NCBI GenBank assembly: GCA_965371785.1
Contig: CBDUZS010000006.1
Span: forward strand, 1-59,503
Length of the DNA stretch: 59,503 nucleotides
Origin: CBDUZS01 sp965371785
GTDB taxonomy: Bacteria; Fermentibacterota; Fermentibacteria; Fermentibacterales; JCC-6
Direction of reading: 5' to 3'
Shown here: in pieces, positions 24,822 to 34,372 of the stretch
Layout of the letters: every line of letters starts with the position of its first letter
How positions within the stretch are numbered: position 1 is the first letter of the stretch
Position numbers and translations under genes: made by a program
The notes under the pieces: model-generated
What the model was told of the DNA's origin: nothing
The model's database searches: none
The model's input: only the letters and a program-made list of their open reading frames with translations

Positions 24822-25195
24822 CTATGTACACGACCTTCCACAGAGTACGGCAAAAGTACCAGACCGGTTTGGATGTTGTGTACAATTGCATCCAGATTGA
24901 TCAACGCATGATAATCCTTTCCGGAAACTGGTCAACCTGAGGCATCATCCGATCCATGATCAGGTAGACCCGTGTGATGCATGGGGGAGTGTGACGAAGT
25001 GCTTCCGGCAGGAGTGTATCTCTGCTCTGTCTTCTCGAGCGGAGACCATCACAGATACTGCAGAGTGGCATTCTTGAGGTAAGAGTAACCAGCAAGGGAA
25101 CTGCTTCAGGAATCCTGTTACAATCTGTTACGCTCCAGTCATAGGGTTGATGCATCCTTCATTCAGTGTATGGCTGAAAGGAAGGAGGAACAGAC
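24822..25195. other. Intergenic region between divergent genes
   Basis: 374 bp with no convincing gene. An 84-codon minus-strand frame (24901-25155) lacks a ribosome binding site and recognisable content. Near 25117 there is a direct repeat CTGTTAC spaced by 10 nt, possibly part of the control region of the lipoprotein gene at 25196, which has GGAGG before its ATG. Confidence 0.4.
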
Positions 25196-26077
25196 ATGAA
25201 GAATCTGATAGTGGCAGCAGTTGTTCTCGGTCTCATTGCCGGAGGTTGTGTTCAGGAACCACAGCTGACGGACCAGGATCATATCTACAGTCTTCTCTCG
25301 TCGAGCAGCGTTGTTTCGATGGGCGCTCTTGACGGTCAGGGACAGGATAAGGGAGGAAAGGACGTAGGTCTTCCCGAAGCCTGGTGGCGGGAAATCACTG
25401 GAGAGGGCTCGTTCAGTGTCTTCCTCGAAAACGATCCTGCAGCAGGGGTATGTACGGTGACGGTAACCAGGAACCTCGATGCCGTCTTCAATATCGATGT
25501 GATCCATGACGGCATTCTCGATCCTGGAGAGAAGACAATCGAGGATTACAGGAGCCGGAGAGCTATTCTCGAGCGAACCGGTGATGCCAGTGGCCCGCAT
25601 GGCGGCTGGGAGCTGATTGCTCTGACACCTGCGACTTACGGGCTCAGGAATGAGTCGCTGCAGGAAGTGTTCATCGCCGACATGAAGCTGTACCGCGATG
25701 GAGAACTGATCTGGCACTGCAACGACCCTGAGCAGTTCTACCTGGTGGATACGGAGATACCCGTTATCAGCAAAGGTGAATTCCTTCGTTTCGAGGCAGA
25801 GGCGTTTCATACAAGTCCTTCTTTCGAGCCGGAGTTCTTCATCTTCGTTCACGGTCCCTGCCCGACATGGCCCAGACATCTCCTGTACGACAACGGTGAG
25901 TACGGTGATCAGACCGCGGATGACGGTGTGTACACGTACGAATGGTATGCGGAGGACACCCAGTTCCATCACAGGTGGGGTATTGCCGCAGACGTCATCG
26001 ACGCAGATACAATGGAAGATTCCGAAGAGGAAGATTACGATTCCGGTGCCTGGGGTATGCCCCTTCACCGTGGATAG
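25196..26077 (+). CDS. Lipoprotein with C-terminal beta-sandwich
   Basis: 293 aa. The signal peptide ends in a lipobox IAGGC (Cys18). An N-terminal region with DVGLPEAWWREITGEG is followed by a beta-rich part and a C-terminal module containing LYDNGEYGDQTADDGVYTYEW. This 'DDG.GDx..gDGvyt' pattern is seen in extracellular beta-sandwich modules that bind calcium. No enzyme motif is seen. The next gene begins 15 nt downstream and is probably co-transcribed; together they may form an envelope-stress pair, which is only suggested by the Spy-like neighbour. Confidence 0.7.
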   Translation: MKNLIVAAVVLGLIAGGCVQEPQLTDQDHIYSLLSSSSVVSMGALDGQGQDKGGKDVGLPEAWWREITGEGSFSVFLENDPAAGVCTVTVTRNLDAVFNIDVIHDGILDPGEKTIEDYRSRRAILERTGDASGPHGGWELIALTPATYGLRNESLQEVFIADMKLYRDGELIWHCNDPEQFYLVDTEIPVISKGEFLRFEAEAFHTSPSFEPEFFIFVHGPCPTWPRHLLYDNGEYGDQTADDGVYTYEWYAEDTQFHHRWGIAADVIDADTMEDSEEEDYDSGAWGMPLHRG

Positions 26078-26092
26078 ATGAGGAGTAAAAGG

Positions 26093-26635
26093 ATGTCAAC
26101 GAAAAAACGCACAGGATACGCGGTTCTCTCCGCCCTCGGTTTTGCGGCTCTGCTGGCTACGCTGGCACTGGCGCAGCCCGACCACATGGGGGGCGGTCGG
26201 ATGGGCGGCGGCTTTGCAGGCGGTCCCGGCATGGACAGTGGTTTCAGTGGCGGCCCCGGTATGGGGAACGATCAGATGGGCGGACTCATCCGTCTCCTTT
26301 CTGCGCTCGATCTCACCGATGAACAGAGGACGGAGATCAGAACGATCGCTGAAGAGGCCAGAGACGACATGCTGGCCGTTCGCGAGTCGGTGCAGGGTTC
26401 CAATCCCCGAGAGGAACTCATGGCACTGTTCGTCAGAGAGGACATATCTCTTGCAGAGGTAAAGGATGTCTTCGATGACATGAACAGAATCTCTGAAGAA
26501 GTAAGGGACATCATGCTGGAAGCATTCGTGGACATTCACGATGTCCTTACTTCCGACCAGCTGGCTGAGCTCGCAAGACTGATCGAAGAACATTCCGGCA
26601 TGCACCATGGCCCCGATATGCCCCGGTTCCATTAA
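26093..26635 (+). CDS. Spy/CpxP-like periplasmic protein
   Basis: 180 aa with a signal peptide, a Gly/Met-rich low-complexity segment (HMGGGRMGGGFAGGPGMD) at residues ~30-60, and a helical domain with the LTxxQ-like signature LDLTDEQRTEIRTI and later LTSDQLAELARLI, as in Spy, CpxP and zinc-resistance proteins. Members act as periplasmic chaperones or metal-responsive sensors. The Met- and His-rich stretches (HSGMHHGPDM) suggest metal contact. I chose ATG 26093 because GAGGAG is 7 nt upstream; the in-frame ATG at 26078 overlaps that site. A strong terminator follows. Confidence 0.8.
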   Translation: MSTKKRTGYAVLSALGFAALLATLALAQPDHMGGGRMGGGFAGGPGMDSGFSGGPGMGNDQMGGLIRLLSALDLTDEQRTEIRTIAEEARDDMLAVRESVQGSNPREELMALFVREDISLAEVKDVFDDMNRISEEVRDIMLEAFVDIHDVLTSDQLAELARLIEEHSGMHHGPDMPRFH

Positions 26636-26655
26636 TCCCCGCACCCCCACCCCGA

Positions 26656-26687
26656 GGGGGGAGAGGCTCCAGCCTCTCCCCCCTTTT
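26656..26687 (+). terminator. Rho-independent terminator
   Basis: A perfect 13-bp stem GGGGGGAGAGGCT / AGCCTCTCCCCCC with a CC turn and a TTTT tail ends the lipoprotein/Spy-like transcript. Confidence 0.92.
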
Positions 26688-26777
26688 CTGTTATGCGGTA
26701 TTGCCATCCATCTCGTCCCGTGCGATAGTGGAACCGACAATCACGGCTAACTGGTTCAACGGAAGGATGGTTGACTG

Positions 26778-28454
26778 ATGGAGGGTTTTCCCACTGATAT
26801 CGAGATTGCCCTGTCCGTAACACCTGTGCCCATTCTAGAGGTTGCAACGAAACTTGGTCTCAACGCATCCGATCTCGATCTCTACGGAAGCGATAAGGCA
26901 AAAGTACACCTTGATGTGCTGGAGAAAAACCACTCCGACCCCGGTAAACTGATCCTTGTCTCGGCAATAACCCCCACTCCTGCAGGAGAGGGGAAAACAA
27001 CGATGACCATCGGCCTGACCCAGGGGCTTGCGCTCAGAGGGGAATCTGTATGCTGTGCGCTGAGAGAACCTTCTCTGGGCCCGGTCTTCGGCATGAAAGG
27101 CGGTGCAGCAGGGGGTGGCTATTCACAGGTGATTCCCATGGAGGACATCAACCTGCATTTCACCGGAGATATGCACGCCATAACCTCCGCACACAACCTG
27201 CTTGCCGCCGCGATAGACAACCATCTCTACTGGGGGAATCCCTCCTCTCTCGACTCTCGGACCGTCAGGTTCAGGAGGGTCATGGACATGAACGACAGAT
27301 CGTTGAGAAATACGGTGATCGGGCTGGGAGGACGAACACAGGGGGTTCCGAGGGAATCGGGCTTTGACATAACTGCCGCCAGCGAGATAATGGCAATTCT
27401 CTGTCTTGCAGAGAACATCGAGGACCTGCGGGAGAGGATCAGCAGGATCTTCATCGGGCTCACCTATGGCAGAGATAAGGTGGAAGCAAGTTCTATGGGC
27501 GTCTGCGGTGCCATGGCTCTTCTTCTGAAAGATGCCATCAAACCCAATCTGGTACAGACACTGGAGGGTTCACCTGCCTTCATCCACGGTGGACCCTTTG
27601 CCAACATTGCTCATGGCTGCAATTCCATACTCGCGACCCGAATGGCTATGTTCTTCTCGGACTGGGCAATTACCGAGGCTGGCTTCGGTTTCGACCTGGG
27701 AGCGGAGAAATTCTTCGATATCAAGTGCCAGTCGGGTGACCTCTGTCCAAGCCTGGTCGTTCTCGTTGCCACGTGCAGGGCTCTGAAGATGCATGGAGGG
27801 GTGAAGAAGAAACAGCTTTCATCGACGGATCCGGATGCAGTGAGGCGAGGTCTGCCTAACATGGAAAAGCACCTGGAGAACATCGCCAAGTTCGGCCTGC
27901 CCGCAGTAGTCTGTGTGAACCGCTTCCTCGGAGACACCGACGAGGAGGTAGATGTAGTCCTGGACAGATGCAGTGAATTGGGCATCCCTGCTGCTGCAGG
28001 AGAGGGTTTCGAAAAGGGCGGTGAGGGTATGAAAGATCTCGCAGCCCTTGTTGTCGAGCATGCAGCGGACTGTGCCGGGAAGTTCAAGCCGTTGTACGAC
28101 TGGAACCAGCCCGTCAAGGAGAAGATCGAAATAATCGCAAGGGAAATCTATGGCGCCGAGCATATCGACTACACCGCTGAAGCACTGAAAGATCTCAGGA
28201 CCGTGCACAAGTTCGGCTACGACAAGCTTCCCGTCTGCATAGCAAAGACACAGAAGTCACTCTCCGATAACCCCAAACTCCTGGGGCGCCCCAAAGACTT
28301 CATCGTTACGGTCAGGGACATCGTAATATCCGCCGGAGCTGGATTCCTGGTTCCGATAACGGGAGACATTATGAGGATGCCAGGGCTGCCTTCGAAACCT
28401 GCTGCCGAGAGTATGAGCATTGACGAGAAGGGACAGGTAAAAGGCCTCTTCTAA
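26778..28454 (+). CDS. fhs: Formate-tetrahydrofolate ligase
   Basis: 558 aa, full length for the family. It makes 10-formyl-THF from formate, THF and ATP, feeding purine synthesis or the methyl branch of acetogenesis. Seen: the P-loop TPTPAGEGKTT at about residues 65-75, LREPSLGPVFGMKGGAAGGGYSQVIP (signature 1), and EAGFGFDLGAEKFFDIKC (signature 2), then VATCRALKMHGG. Cytoplasmic. Flanked by terminators on both sides, so probably a single-gene transcript. No neighbouring folate genes, so its metabolic direction cannot be decided here. Confidence 0.97.
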   Translation: MEGFPTDIEIALSVTPVPILEVATKLGLNASDLDLYGSDKAKVHLDVLEKNHSDPGKLILVSAITPTPAGEGKTTMTIGLTQGLALRGESVCCALREPSLGPVFGMKGGAAGGGYSQVIPMEDINLHFTGDMHAITSAHNLLAAAIDNHLYWGNPSSLDSRTVRFRRVMDMNDRSLRNTVIGLGGRTQGVPRESGFDITAASEIMAILCLAENIEDLRERISRIFIGLTYGRDKVEASSMGVCGAMALLLKDAIKPNLVQTLEGSPAFIHGGPFANIAHGCNSILATRMAMFFSDWAITEAGFGFDLGAEKFFDIKCQSGDLCPSLVVLVATCRALKMHGGVKKKQLSSTDPDAVRRGLPNMEKHLENIAKFGLPAVVCVNRFLGDTDEEVDVVLDRCSELGIPAAAGEGFEKGGEGMKDLAALVVEHAADCAGKFKPLYDWNQPVKEKIEIIAREIYGAEHIDYTAEALKDLRTVHKFGYDKLPVCIAKTQKSLSDNPKLLGRPKDFIVTVRDIVISAGAGFLVPITGDIMRMPGLPSKPAAESMSIDEKGQVKGLF

Positions 28455-28459
28455 CGAAG

Positions 28460-28487
28460 GGGGGCAGCTCTGCCGCCCCCCTGTTTC
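28460..28487 (+). terminator. Terminator after fhs
   Basis: GGGGGGC / GCCCCCC stem with an AGCTCTGCC loop, followed by TGTTTC. It could work in both directions, as the C25 peptidase gene converges here. Confidence 0.7.
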
Positions 28488-28500
28488 ATCCGGTCAGGGA

Positions 28501-30549
28501 TTACCTGATGATGATCAGTCTCGCAGAAGCAAATCCTGATTCGGTGGCAATTCTGACGGTATAACATCCTGCGGGGAGCAATTCGTCCGATTCGGACCTG
28601 CCGTTGAAGGTTATCGATCCCGAGCCAGCCTGAAGCAACCCCGAATGAAGGTTTCGCACCATTCTTCCGGTGATGTCGAAAACACTGATAGTGGCCTCGC
28701 CTGTGACCGGCGAATGGAATGCGAACACACTCTGCGACGAGGAAGGGTTGGGGACGGGTGTGGAGATCACCGGAAGCCCGGGATTCGTTCCCGGCTCCGG
28801 ACTCTCGATGCCTGTCTGACCGGCAGCGAACAGGAGAGCCGGGTCTCCCAGGAGATTGTTTTCCTGGATAACCCAGTAGTCGTAGTTCGATGTAGCCTCA
28901 TAGGTGAGAACGTCTTTCGAAAGAGCGTGTGCCACACCGATCTCATTCTGGTTGTTCGTGAACAGCTCATCGGCAAAGTACAGTTCCAGCATCTCGGAGG
29001 AACCCATGTTCGGGGGGGAGCCCCACCCGAAATTCGAGTTGAACATGACAGCTATTGCCCCCCCGTCCGGATGGGACATGAGGTTCTCTGCAATACAGGA
29101 AGATATCTGCAGCTTGCCCGAAAGGCAGGCCATCGAATGGGAGACCGGAAGCATGTCCGTGTTGGTCATATCCGTGTAGTTGGAATTCGTGATGATGTGG
29201 TTCAGAGGAGGATAGTACCAGTAAACGCCAGCCTGATTCCCATGACCCTGGGGGGTCATGTACGAAGCGCCCTCGTTGATCAGCTCGATCTGGTTGTTCG
29301 GGTGGCTGTACTCATCCTCGTACAGCTTGTGAACGGTCCAATCGCCCGGAATCCTGTTGGCCAGGGAATCGCAAACGAAACTTCCCCAGTAACCGACTTC
29401 CGGCCAGAGGCCTGCACCTGCCAGAATGGCAGTGGTCCGCCAGTCTCCCTGCGGAGCGGACGTTTCGTAGATCAGGGTTTTTTCGACCATGACTTCGATA
29501 TCTTCCGGATCGTCAGAGCTGAACCTGCCGACGTAAATGTCGGAGTAGTAGTCAATGCCGTCGTCGCCTTCGCCGTACAGTCCATCGTAATCCATGTCCC
29601 AGTTGTAATCCAGGTCGCTGAAGTACAGATCAGCTGTTGCATTGAGAGTGCATGGGCCCGCCTGAAAGGATGAGATGCGTGCGGTCTCGCCGAAATCCCC
29701 CACTATCAGAGCGTACACAAGACCCTGGGTCTCGAAGGATTCGACGAAATGGTTGCGAATCTGCTCCTGTGTATCGACACCGGTCACGTTATCGTAGATC
29801 CATTGCAGGCTGACGAATTCTGCGGATCCAGTAGTTTCCTGACGATGCGTAACGAGTGGTTCGAGGATCGACTGGAGGCTGGAATCTGCGACCACTATCC
29901 AGGATGGTCCGTCAGTGCCGCCATTGGGGGCTGGTGCCCACTCCCTGAGCATGGATGGGTTTCCAACCACGTTGGTCAGACCATCGGTTGTTTTTTCGAT
30001 CTGCATAGGGGTCAGAGTGAGGGTTCTTACCTCGGCGTCGGGTGTGTATTCGATCGTCAATCTGGCTGAAGTAATTACCGAGAGTCTTCCGCTCAGTGGA
30101 CGGTATACGAAGGGCACAAAGCAGAAGCTGCCAAGCCTGAAACCGGTTCTGTTACCACTCCGTACTGAGACGATTGTCGTTTCGGGAAAAGGCTCGTCAC
30201 TGGAAAAGGCCGAAGGATCCTCCCCGGCAGGCAAGCTCGTTTCAGCACCGATTGGAACGTACTGCACCGGAATCAGGTTGTACCTTCCCTCGAGTTCAGT
30301 GATGGCCAGTATCTCGACATCGACCGTCTCTATGGATGTTCCCTGCGGGATCAGGAAGCAATAGGATATCCCCGGAATGCAGGGCAGGCCCTCGTCGGTA
30401 GCGATCGATCCACCATTCAGGTGAATGAAATCTCTCCCACCGAAACGACCCAGCTCGAAGTCCCCGGGCTCGAGAACGAAGTCCACGGAGATCTCTCCGG
30501 CATGGAGCATGAAGAATGCGCACAGAAGGACTGGCAAAGCTCGTTTCAT
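28501..30549 (-). CDS. Gingipain-like C25 peptidase with T9SS sorting domain (copy 2)
   Basis: 682 aa. A signal peptide (MKRALPVLLCAFFMLHAG) precedes a ~180-residue propeptide-like region, then a C25 caspase-like domain: YALIVGDFGETARIS, DLYFSDLDYNWDMDYDG, a Cys/His dyad with His in TPQGHGNQAG (about 434) and Cys in HSMACLSGKLQ (about 473), and LGDPALLF near residue 595. The last ~80 residues are a T9SS C-terminal domain (PNPSSSQSVFAF, VFDITGRMVRNL, LPAGCYTVRI). It should be exported across the outer membrane and cleave after Arg or Lys like gingipains; specificity is inference. It follows its paralogue by 41 nt, probably one operon. Confidence 0.9.
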   Translation of the reverse strand: MKRALPVLLCAFFMLHAGEISVDFVLEPGDFELGRFGGRDFIHLNGGSIATDEGLPCIPGISYCFLIPQGTSIETVDVEILAITELEGRYNLIPVQYVPIGAETSLPAGEDPSAFSSDEPFPETTIVSVRSGNRTGFRLGSFCFVPFVYRPLSGRLSVITSARLTIEYTPDAEVRTLTLTPMQIEKTTDGLTNVVGNPSMLREWAPAPNGGTDGPSWIVVADSSLQSILEPLVTHRQETTGSAEFVSLQWIYDNVTGVDTQEQIRNHFVESFETQGLVYALIVGDFGETARISSFQAGPCTLNATADLYFSDLDYNWDMDYDGLYGEGDDGIDYYSDIYVGRFSSDDPEDIEVMVEKTLIYETSAPQGDWRTTAILAGAGLWPEVGYWGSFVCDSLANRIPGDWTVHKLYEDEYSHPNNQIELINEGASYMTPQGHGNQAGVYWYYPPLNHIITNSNYTDMTNTDMLPVSHSMACLSGKLQISSCIAENLMSHPDGGAIAVMFNSNFGWGSPPNMGSSEMLELYFADELFTNNQNEIGVAHALSKDVLTYEATSNYDYWVIQENNLLGDPALLFAAGQTGIESPEPGTNPGLPVISTPVPNPSSSQSVFAFHSPVTGEATISVFDITGRMVRNLHSGLLQAGSGSITFNGRSESDELLPAGCYTVRIATESGFASARLIIIR

Positions 30550-30590
30550 TTCATCACCTCACGGACGGCAATACCGTCGGGAAGAAAGAG

Positions 30591-32633
30591 TTACTGGATA
30601 AGGACGAACCTCGCGGAAGCAACCCCCGTCGAACCGGTAATGACGACCGTGTAACAGCCGGAAGGAAGAGAACTGCCGTCATCTGCAAGACCGTTCCATG
30701 TGACAAGGCCGGTCCCTCTGGACACGTATCCGTCCAGAAGCGTTTTCACCAGTCGTCCCGAAGGATCGAAAACCGAAACGGTTGCATTTCCTTCAGTCGG
30801 CATGCTGTAGCCGATGGTGCAGTAAGAGGTAACTGGATTCGGTGCAGGTATTGAGATCGATGGCAGCAGTGGTTGAGCTCCAGGTTCCGAACCCTCAATT
30901 CCGGTCTGTCCCGGTGCGAAGAGAAGAGCCGGATCACCCAGGAGGTTGTTCTCCTGGAGAATCCAGTACTTCATGGTAATTCCCGGAGCATTGAAGAAAG
31001 CATCCTTGGCCAGAGCCTGCGCCACCCCTATCTCATTCTGGTTGTATGTCCAGAGCTGGTTTGAGAAGTGAATCTCGAGCCATTCGGATGGCCCGACATT
31101 CGGAGGTGTTCCGAATCCGTTGTCCGAATTGAACATGACGGCTACCGCGCCCCCTGAGGCCCAGAACATCAGCCTTTCTGCAATACAGGCGATATTCTGC
31201 AGTTTGCCTGCCAGGCAGGCTATGGAATGGAAAATCGGAAGCTTGTCGATGTTGGTCATAGAGGTGTAGTTGCCGCTGCTTATCATGTCAGCCGGATTGT
31301 AGTACCAGTACGTGCCGCTGGTGTATCCATGCCCCTGTGGTCCTACGTAGGAAACACCGCTGTTGATGAGGGCGATCTGGTTAGTCGGATGGCCGCTGTA
31401 GGTCTCGTAGAGCTTGTGTACCGTCCAGCCCGAAGGAATCCTGTTAGCGATGCTGTCACATACGAAGCTGCCCCAGTAACCGGATCCCGGCCACAGACCC
31501 GCCCCGCAGAGCAGGGCTGTTTCCCTCCAGCCTCCAGCGGGAGCCGTGGTTTCGTAGGAGATCGTCTTGTCGACCATCACGGCCACTCTGCTGGACACGT
31601 CGGAGCTGAACCTGCCGACGTAGATGTCGGAGAGGTAATCGAGCCAATCCGTGATCTCTCCGTACAGGTGATTTCCGTTTTCATCCCATGTGCCATCGAG
31701 ATCGCTGTAGTAGAGGTCTGCAGTCGAATTCAGAGTACTGCCACCCAGGACAAGTTTCGAGATTCTTGTGGTCTCACCGAAATCGCCTACGATCAACGCA
31801 TAGACCAGCCCCTGGTTCTGGAACGCATCGATGAGGTAGTTGCGGATCTGCTCCTGTGTGTCCCAGCCGCTGTAGTTCGAATAGATCCAGCCAAGGCTCA
31901 CGAATGCGGAGGCTCCGACGGTTGCTGCTCTGTGGTCTACGAGAGGCTGGAGAGTGCTCTCCATGTCCTCGTCACCGATGACGATCCAGACTGGACCCTT
32001 CCCGCCGTCAACGATATGAGGTGCCAGGAACTCTAGATCCTCGGGGTTGTCGACGATGTTCTCGAGGCCCGATATCGCGGTCTCGATCTGCCGTTCGGTA
32101 AGACTCAGTCTGTGTGCATAAGGATCGTTCTCGTAATGAACAGTTATAAGGGCATCGGTGACCAGAGACAGCCTTCCCGAGAGAGGGTTGTAACTGAAGG
32201 GAACGTACGAGAAGCTGCCGATCCGAAAGCCGGTCTTGTTACCATTGTTGATATCCAGGGCAAAATGGGAGGGAAACCTCGCATCGCTGAGGTATATCTC
32301 CTCAGCGGGCATGAAGGGACCGGGGTCCTCACCGAGAACCGCTACTCTGACCGGGTTTATGTTGATCTGATCCCCCAGCTGCACCTCGTTCAGGACCTCG
32401 ACGGAAACTTCTGTGATCGAAGATCCCTGTGGAAGTACCCATGCGAAGGACAGTGCCGGGATATCCGGACAGCCCGAGGTGAATGCGCTTGCTCCGTTGT
32501 CGAGATGAAGCACGTCGTAGCTGCCGAATTCGTTGATCCATACTTCGTTTCGATCGATTCTGACCTCGAACGAAATTTCACCCGCCCAGAGAACCGTCAC
32601 GAGTAAGAACGAGGTTAACAGAGTAATTTTCAC
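30591..32633 (-). CDS. Gingipain-like C25 peptidase with T9SS sorting domain (copy 1)
   Basis: 680 aa, colinear with the following gene over its whole length: signal peptide (MKITLLTSFLLVTVLWAG), pro-region (GNKTGFRIGSFSYVPF), catalytic domain with YALIVGDFGETTRIS, His in GPQGHGYTSG (about 434) and Cys in HSIACLAGKLQ (about 473), NLLGDPALLF, and a sorting tail (APNPVTSYCTIGYS, VFDPSGRLVKTL, LPSGCYTVVI). The dyad is at the same residue numbers in both copies. Tandem duplication is clear, with considerable divergence. Probably the first gene of the two-gene transcript. Confidence 0.9.
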   Translation of the reverse strand: MKITLLTSFLLVTVLWAGEISFEVRIDRNEVWINEFGSYDVLHLDNGASAFTSGCPDIPALSFAWVLPQGSSITEVSVEVLNEVQLGDQININPVRVAVLGEDPGPFMPAEEIYLSDARFPSHFALDINNGNKTGFRIGSFSYVPFSYNPLSGRLSLVTDALITVHYENDPYAHRLSLTERQIETAISGLENIVDNPEDLEFLAPHIVDGGKGPVWIVIGDEDMESTLQPLVDHRAATVGASAFVSLGWIYSNYSGWDTQEQIRNYLIDAFQNQGLVYALIVGDFGETTRISKLVLGGSTLNSTADLYYSDLDGTWDENGNHLYGEITDWLDYLSDIYVGRFSSDVSSRVAVMVDKTISYETTAPAGGWRETALLCGAGLWPGSGYWGSFVCDSIANRIPSGWTVHKLYETYSGHPTNQIALINSGVSYVGPQGHGYTSGTYWYYNPADMISSGNYTSMTNIDKLPIFHSIACLAGKLQNIACIAERLMFWASGGAVAVMFNSDNGFGTPPNVGPSEWLEIHFSNQLWTYNQNEIGVAQALAKDAFFNAPGITMKYWILQENNLLGDPALLFAPGQTGIEGSEPGAQPLLPSISIPAPNPVTSYCTIGYSMPTEGNATVSVFDPSGRLVKTLLDGYVSRGTGLVTWNGLADDGSSLPSGCYTVVITGSTGVASARFVLIQ

Positions 32634-32856
32634 GATTTTCTCCCACTCAGTTTGTTTAGCCTATCAAAATAGCGTAATAACTTTTACGTGTTTCCAGAAA
32701 AGGATCAATGTGATGATGAATAGAATATGTTGCAGCAGGCTCTGCCGCAAGCCCTGATCTTCCTCCCGTTCTCTCCAAACTCCTGCTGCAACGAGGTAGT
32801 TCCCAGGATGAGGTTTGGGGGGCATAATTGGATAATCGGGAAGGCGGCTTCAAGTA

Positions 32857-33690
32857 ATGGACAAACCCCTTTGCATCCGGCATCCTGTGCTGTATCACGC
32901 CTCGGTTTTGCAGAAGCGGATATTCAGATACGCATGGTGGTATCTCGGAGCCACCAGGTTTGCAAGGGCAAAGGGCGAAAAGCTACTCCACACCGTATGT
33001 ACCCACAGATCCCTGCTGGTGAGAAAGCTGGCTGGAACCGATCGTTCTCTCCAGCTCAACAAGATCACCAACCTTCAGATTGCCTCTCCTCTCATCTCGG
33101 GTGTGTTCATCAAACCTGGAGAGACCTTCTCCTTCTGGCGGCTTGTTGGAAGGCCTTCAGTCTCGAGGGGCTTCCTCCCCGGCCTCCAGCTGTCGATGGG
33201 AGAGATGATCCCGGTCACCGGAGGCGGGCTTTGCCAGCTTTCGAACCTGATACACTGGATGTTCCTTTTCACGGAGATGACGATTACCGAGAGACACCGT
33301 CATGGGTACGACGCCTTTCCCGACTACAGGAGAACCGTTCCATTCGGTTCGGGTGCAACAGTGTTTTACAATTACCATGACCTGATCTGCCGCAACAATT
33401 CCGATGTGACGTACCGGATAGGGCTCTGGAGAGACGAGGAGTACATCAACGGTGAAATCACCTGTGACAGGAATACGGGATACGACGTGAGTATAGATGA
33501 GAGAGAGCACAGGTTCGTGCAGCAGGAAGACCATGTGTACAGGGAAAATGAGCTCTGGCGGATTATCACTGATCAGAAGACCGGCGACACCGTTTCAGAA
33601 ACGCTGATCATGAGGAACAGGGCAGTTGTGAAGTACGACCTCGAAGAGATCCCGGGCGAGGAGATCTCCCCTGAACATCTACAGCGCTGA
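32857..33690 (+). CDS. VanW-family protein
   Basis: 277 aa with no signal peptide. The VanW domain is evident: FIKPGETFSFWRLVGRPS, SRGFLPGLQLS, VTGGGLCQLSNLIHWMFL, RHGYDAFPDYRRTVPFGSGAT and FYNYHDL. VanW occurs in some vancomycin gene clusters and widely elsewhere; its biochemical role is not established. No van genes lie nearby, so a resistance role is not supported. The 3' end overlaps the convergent membrane-protein gene by 12 bp. Confidence 0.9.
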   Translation: MDKPLCIRHPVLYHASVLQKRIFRYAWWYLGATRFARAKGEKLLHTVCTHRSLLVRKLAGTDRSLQLNKITNLQIASPLISGVFIKPGETFSFWRLVGRPSVSRGFLPGLQLSMGEMIPVTGGGLCQLSNLIHWMFLFTEMTITERHRHGYDAFPDYRRTVPFGSGATVFYNYHDLICRNNSDVTYRIGLWRDEEYINGEITCDRNTGYDVSIDEREHRFVQQEDHVYRENELWRIITDQKTGDTVSETLIMRNRAVVKYDLEEIPGEEISPEHLQR

Positions 33691-34191
33691 AGAGAATTGC
33701 CTGACAAGATCGGCGAACTCCTCCGGGCTCTCAGGTGTGACAACAACGGTTCTGTCCGAGTACCTGAGGATCACCGAAAGTTTCATATCGGTAGCGAAAA
33801 CCGTGAAGACCCCGAGCTTCCTGCTTCTGTACCTGCCCGAGAACGCGAACAACCCGCCGTTACCCATTAAACGGATTGAACCCTTCATGGCGTCCTCGTC
33901 CACACGAACGGATCGCAGGTCATCGTATCCAAGCCTGTTCGCCCAGAGCGGTCTTCTCACAAGAATTCCATCCTGCATGACATCGAACGATCTTATGGAA
34001 AAGAGAACCATTACTCCGAGGAGTAGAGGGAAGAATAGTATCATCGCTATTATGGCAATTCTGGGGATATCATCATGAGGCATTACCGAAAGCATCATGG
34101 CAGGCACTCCAAGGAGTACGGTACAGCCGATGAGTGTCATGATAACAAGAAGCCTGCTGCAGGGGGCTGAAAAGCTTCTGACCGGATCCAT
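33679..34191 (-). CDS. Membrane protein with bacterial PH-like domain
   Basis: 170 aa. Two adjacent membrane helices (LLVIMTLIGCTVLLGVPAMM and IAIIAMILFFPLLLGVMVLF) precede a ~100-residue beta-rich domain with the pattern of bacterial PH-like domains: GILVRRPLWANRLGYDDLRSV, GLFAFSGRYRSRKLGVF, and VVVTPESPEEFADLVRQ at the end. I chose ATG 34191, with GGGAGG 5 nt upstream, over a longer frame that lacks one. Function unknown. It is divergent from the TetR operon. Confidence 0.75.
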   Translation of the reverse strand: MDPVRSFSAPCSRLLVIMTLIGCTVLLGVPAMMLSVMPHDDIPRIAIIAMILFFPLLLGVMVLFSIRSFDVMQDGILVRRPLWANRLGYDDLRSVRVDEDAMKGSIRLMGNGGLFAFSGRYRSRKLGVFTVFATDMKLSVILRYSDRTVVVTPESPEEFADLVRQFSSAL

Positions 34192-34298
34192 ACAGGCCTC
34201 CCACCACAAAGAAACACAACGCGAATGGCAGGATTTATTATACCGTGTTCTTCCCCTTTCGTTAATCCCATGGATTACTTCCAATTGGCTGGAAAGTG

Positions 34299-34342
34299 TT
34301 GACGATTCCCGCGCTCTGCGTATCTTACCTACCAGTAAGTAA
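34299..34342 (+). promoter_or_regulatory. Promoter and probable TetR operator of the efflux operon
   Basis: TTGACG (34299-34304), a 16-nt spacer and TATCTT (34321-34326) precede the tetR-like gene. The imperfect palindrome TTACCTACCAGTAAGTAA (34325-34342) overlaps the -10 and start site, where the TetR-family product would repress its own operon. Binding is inferred. Confidence 0.6.
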
Positions 34343-34372
34343 TATCTTCTGTAACCATTCGAAGGAGAGGGC

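Noticed and set aside
24901..25155. 84-codon minus-strand frame as a gene
   Set aside because: No ribosome binding site, no signal or domain, and composition unlike neighbouring genes.
33679..33690. Vancomycin resistance from the VanW gene
   Set aside because: No vanHAX, vanRS or similar genes nearby, and VanW proteins are common outside resistance clusters.
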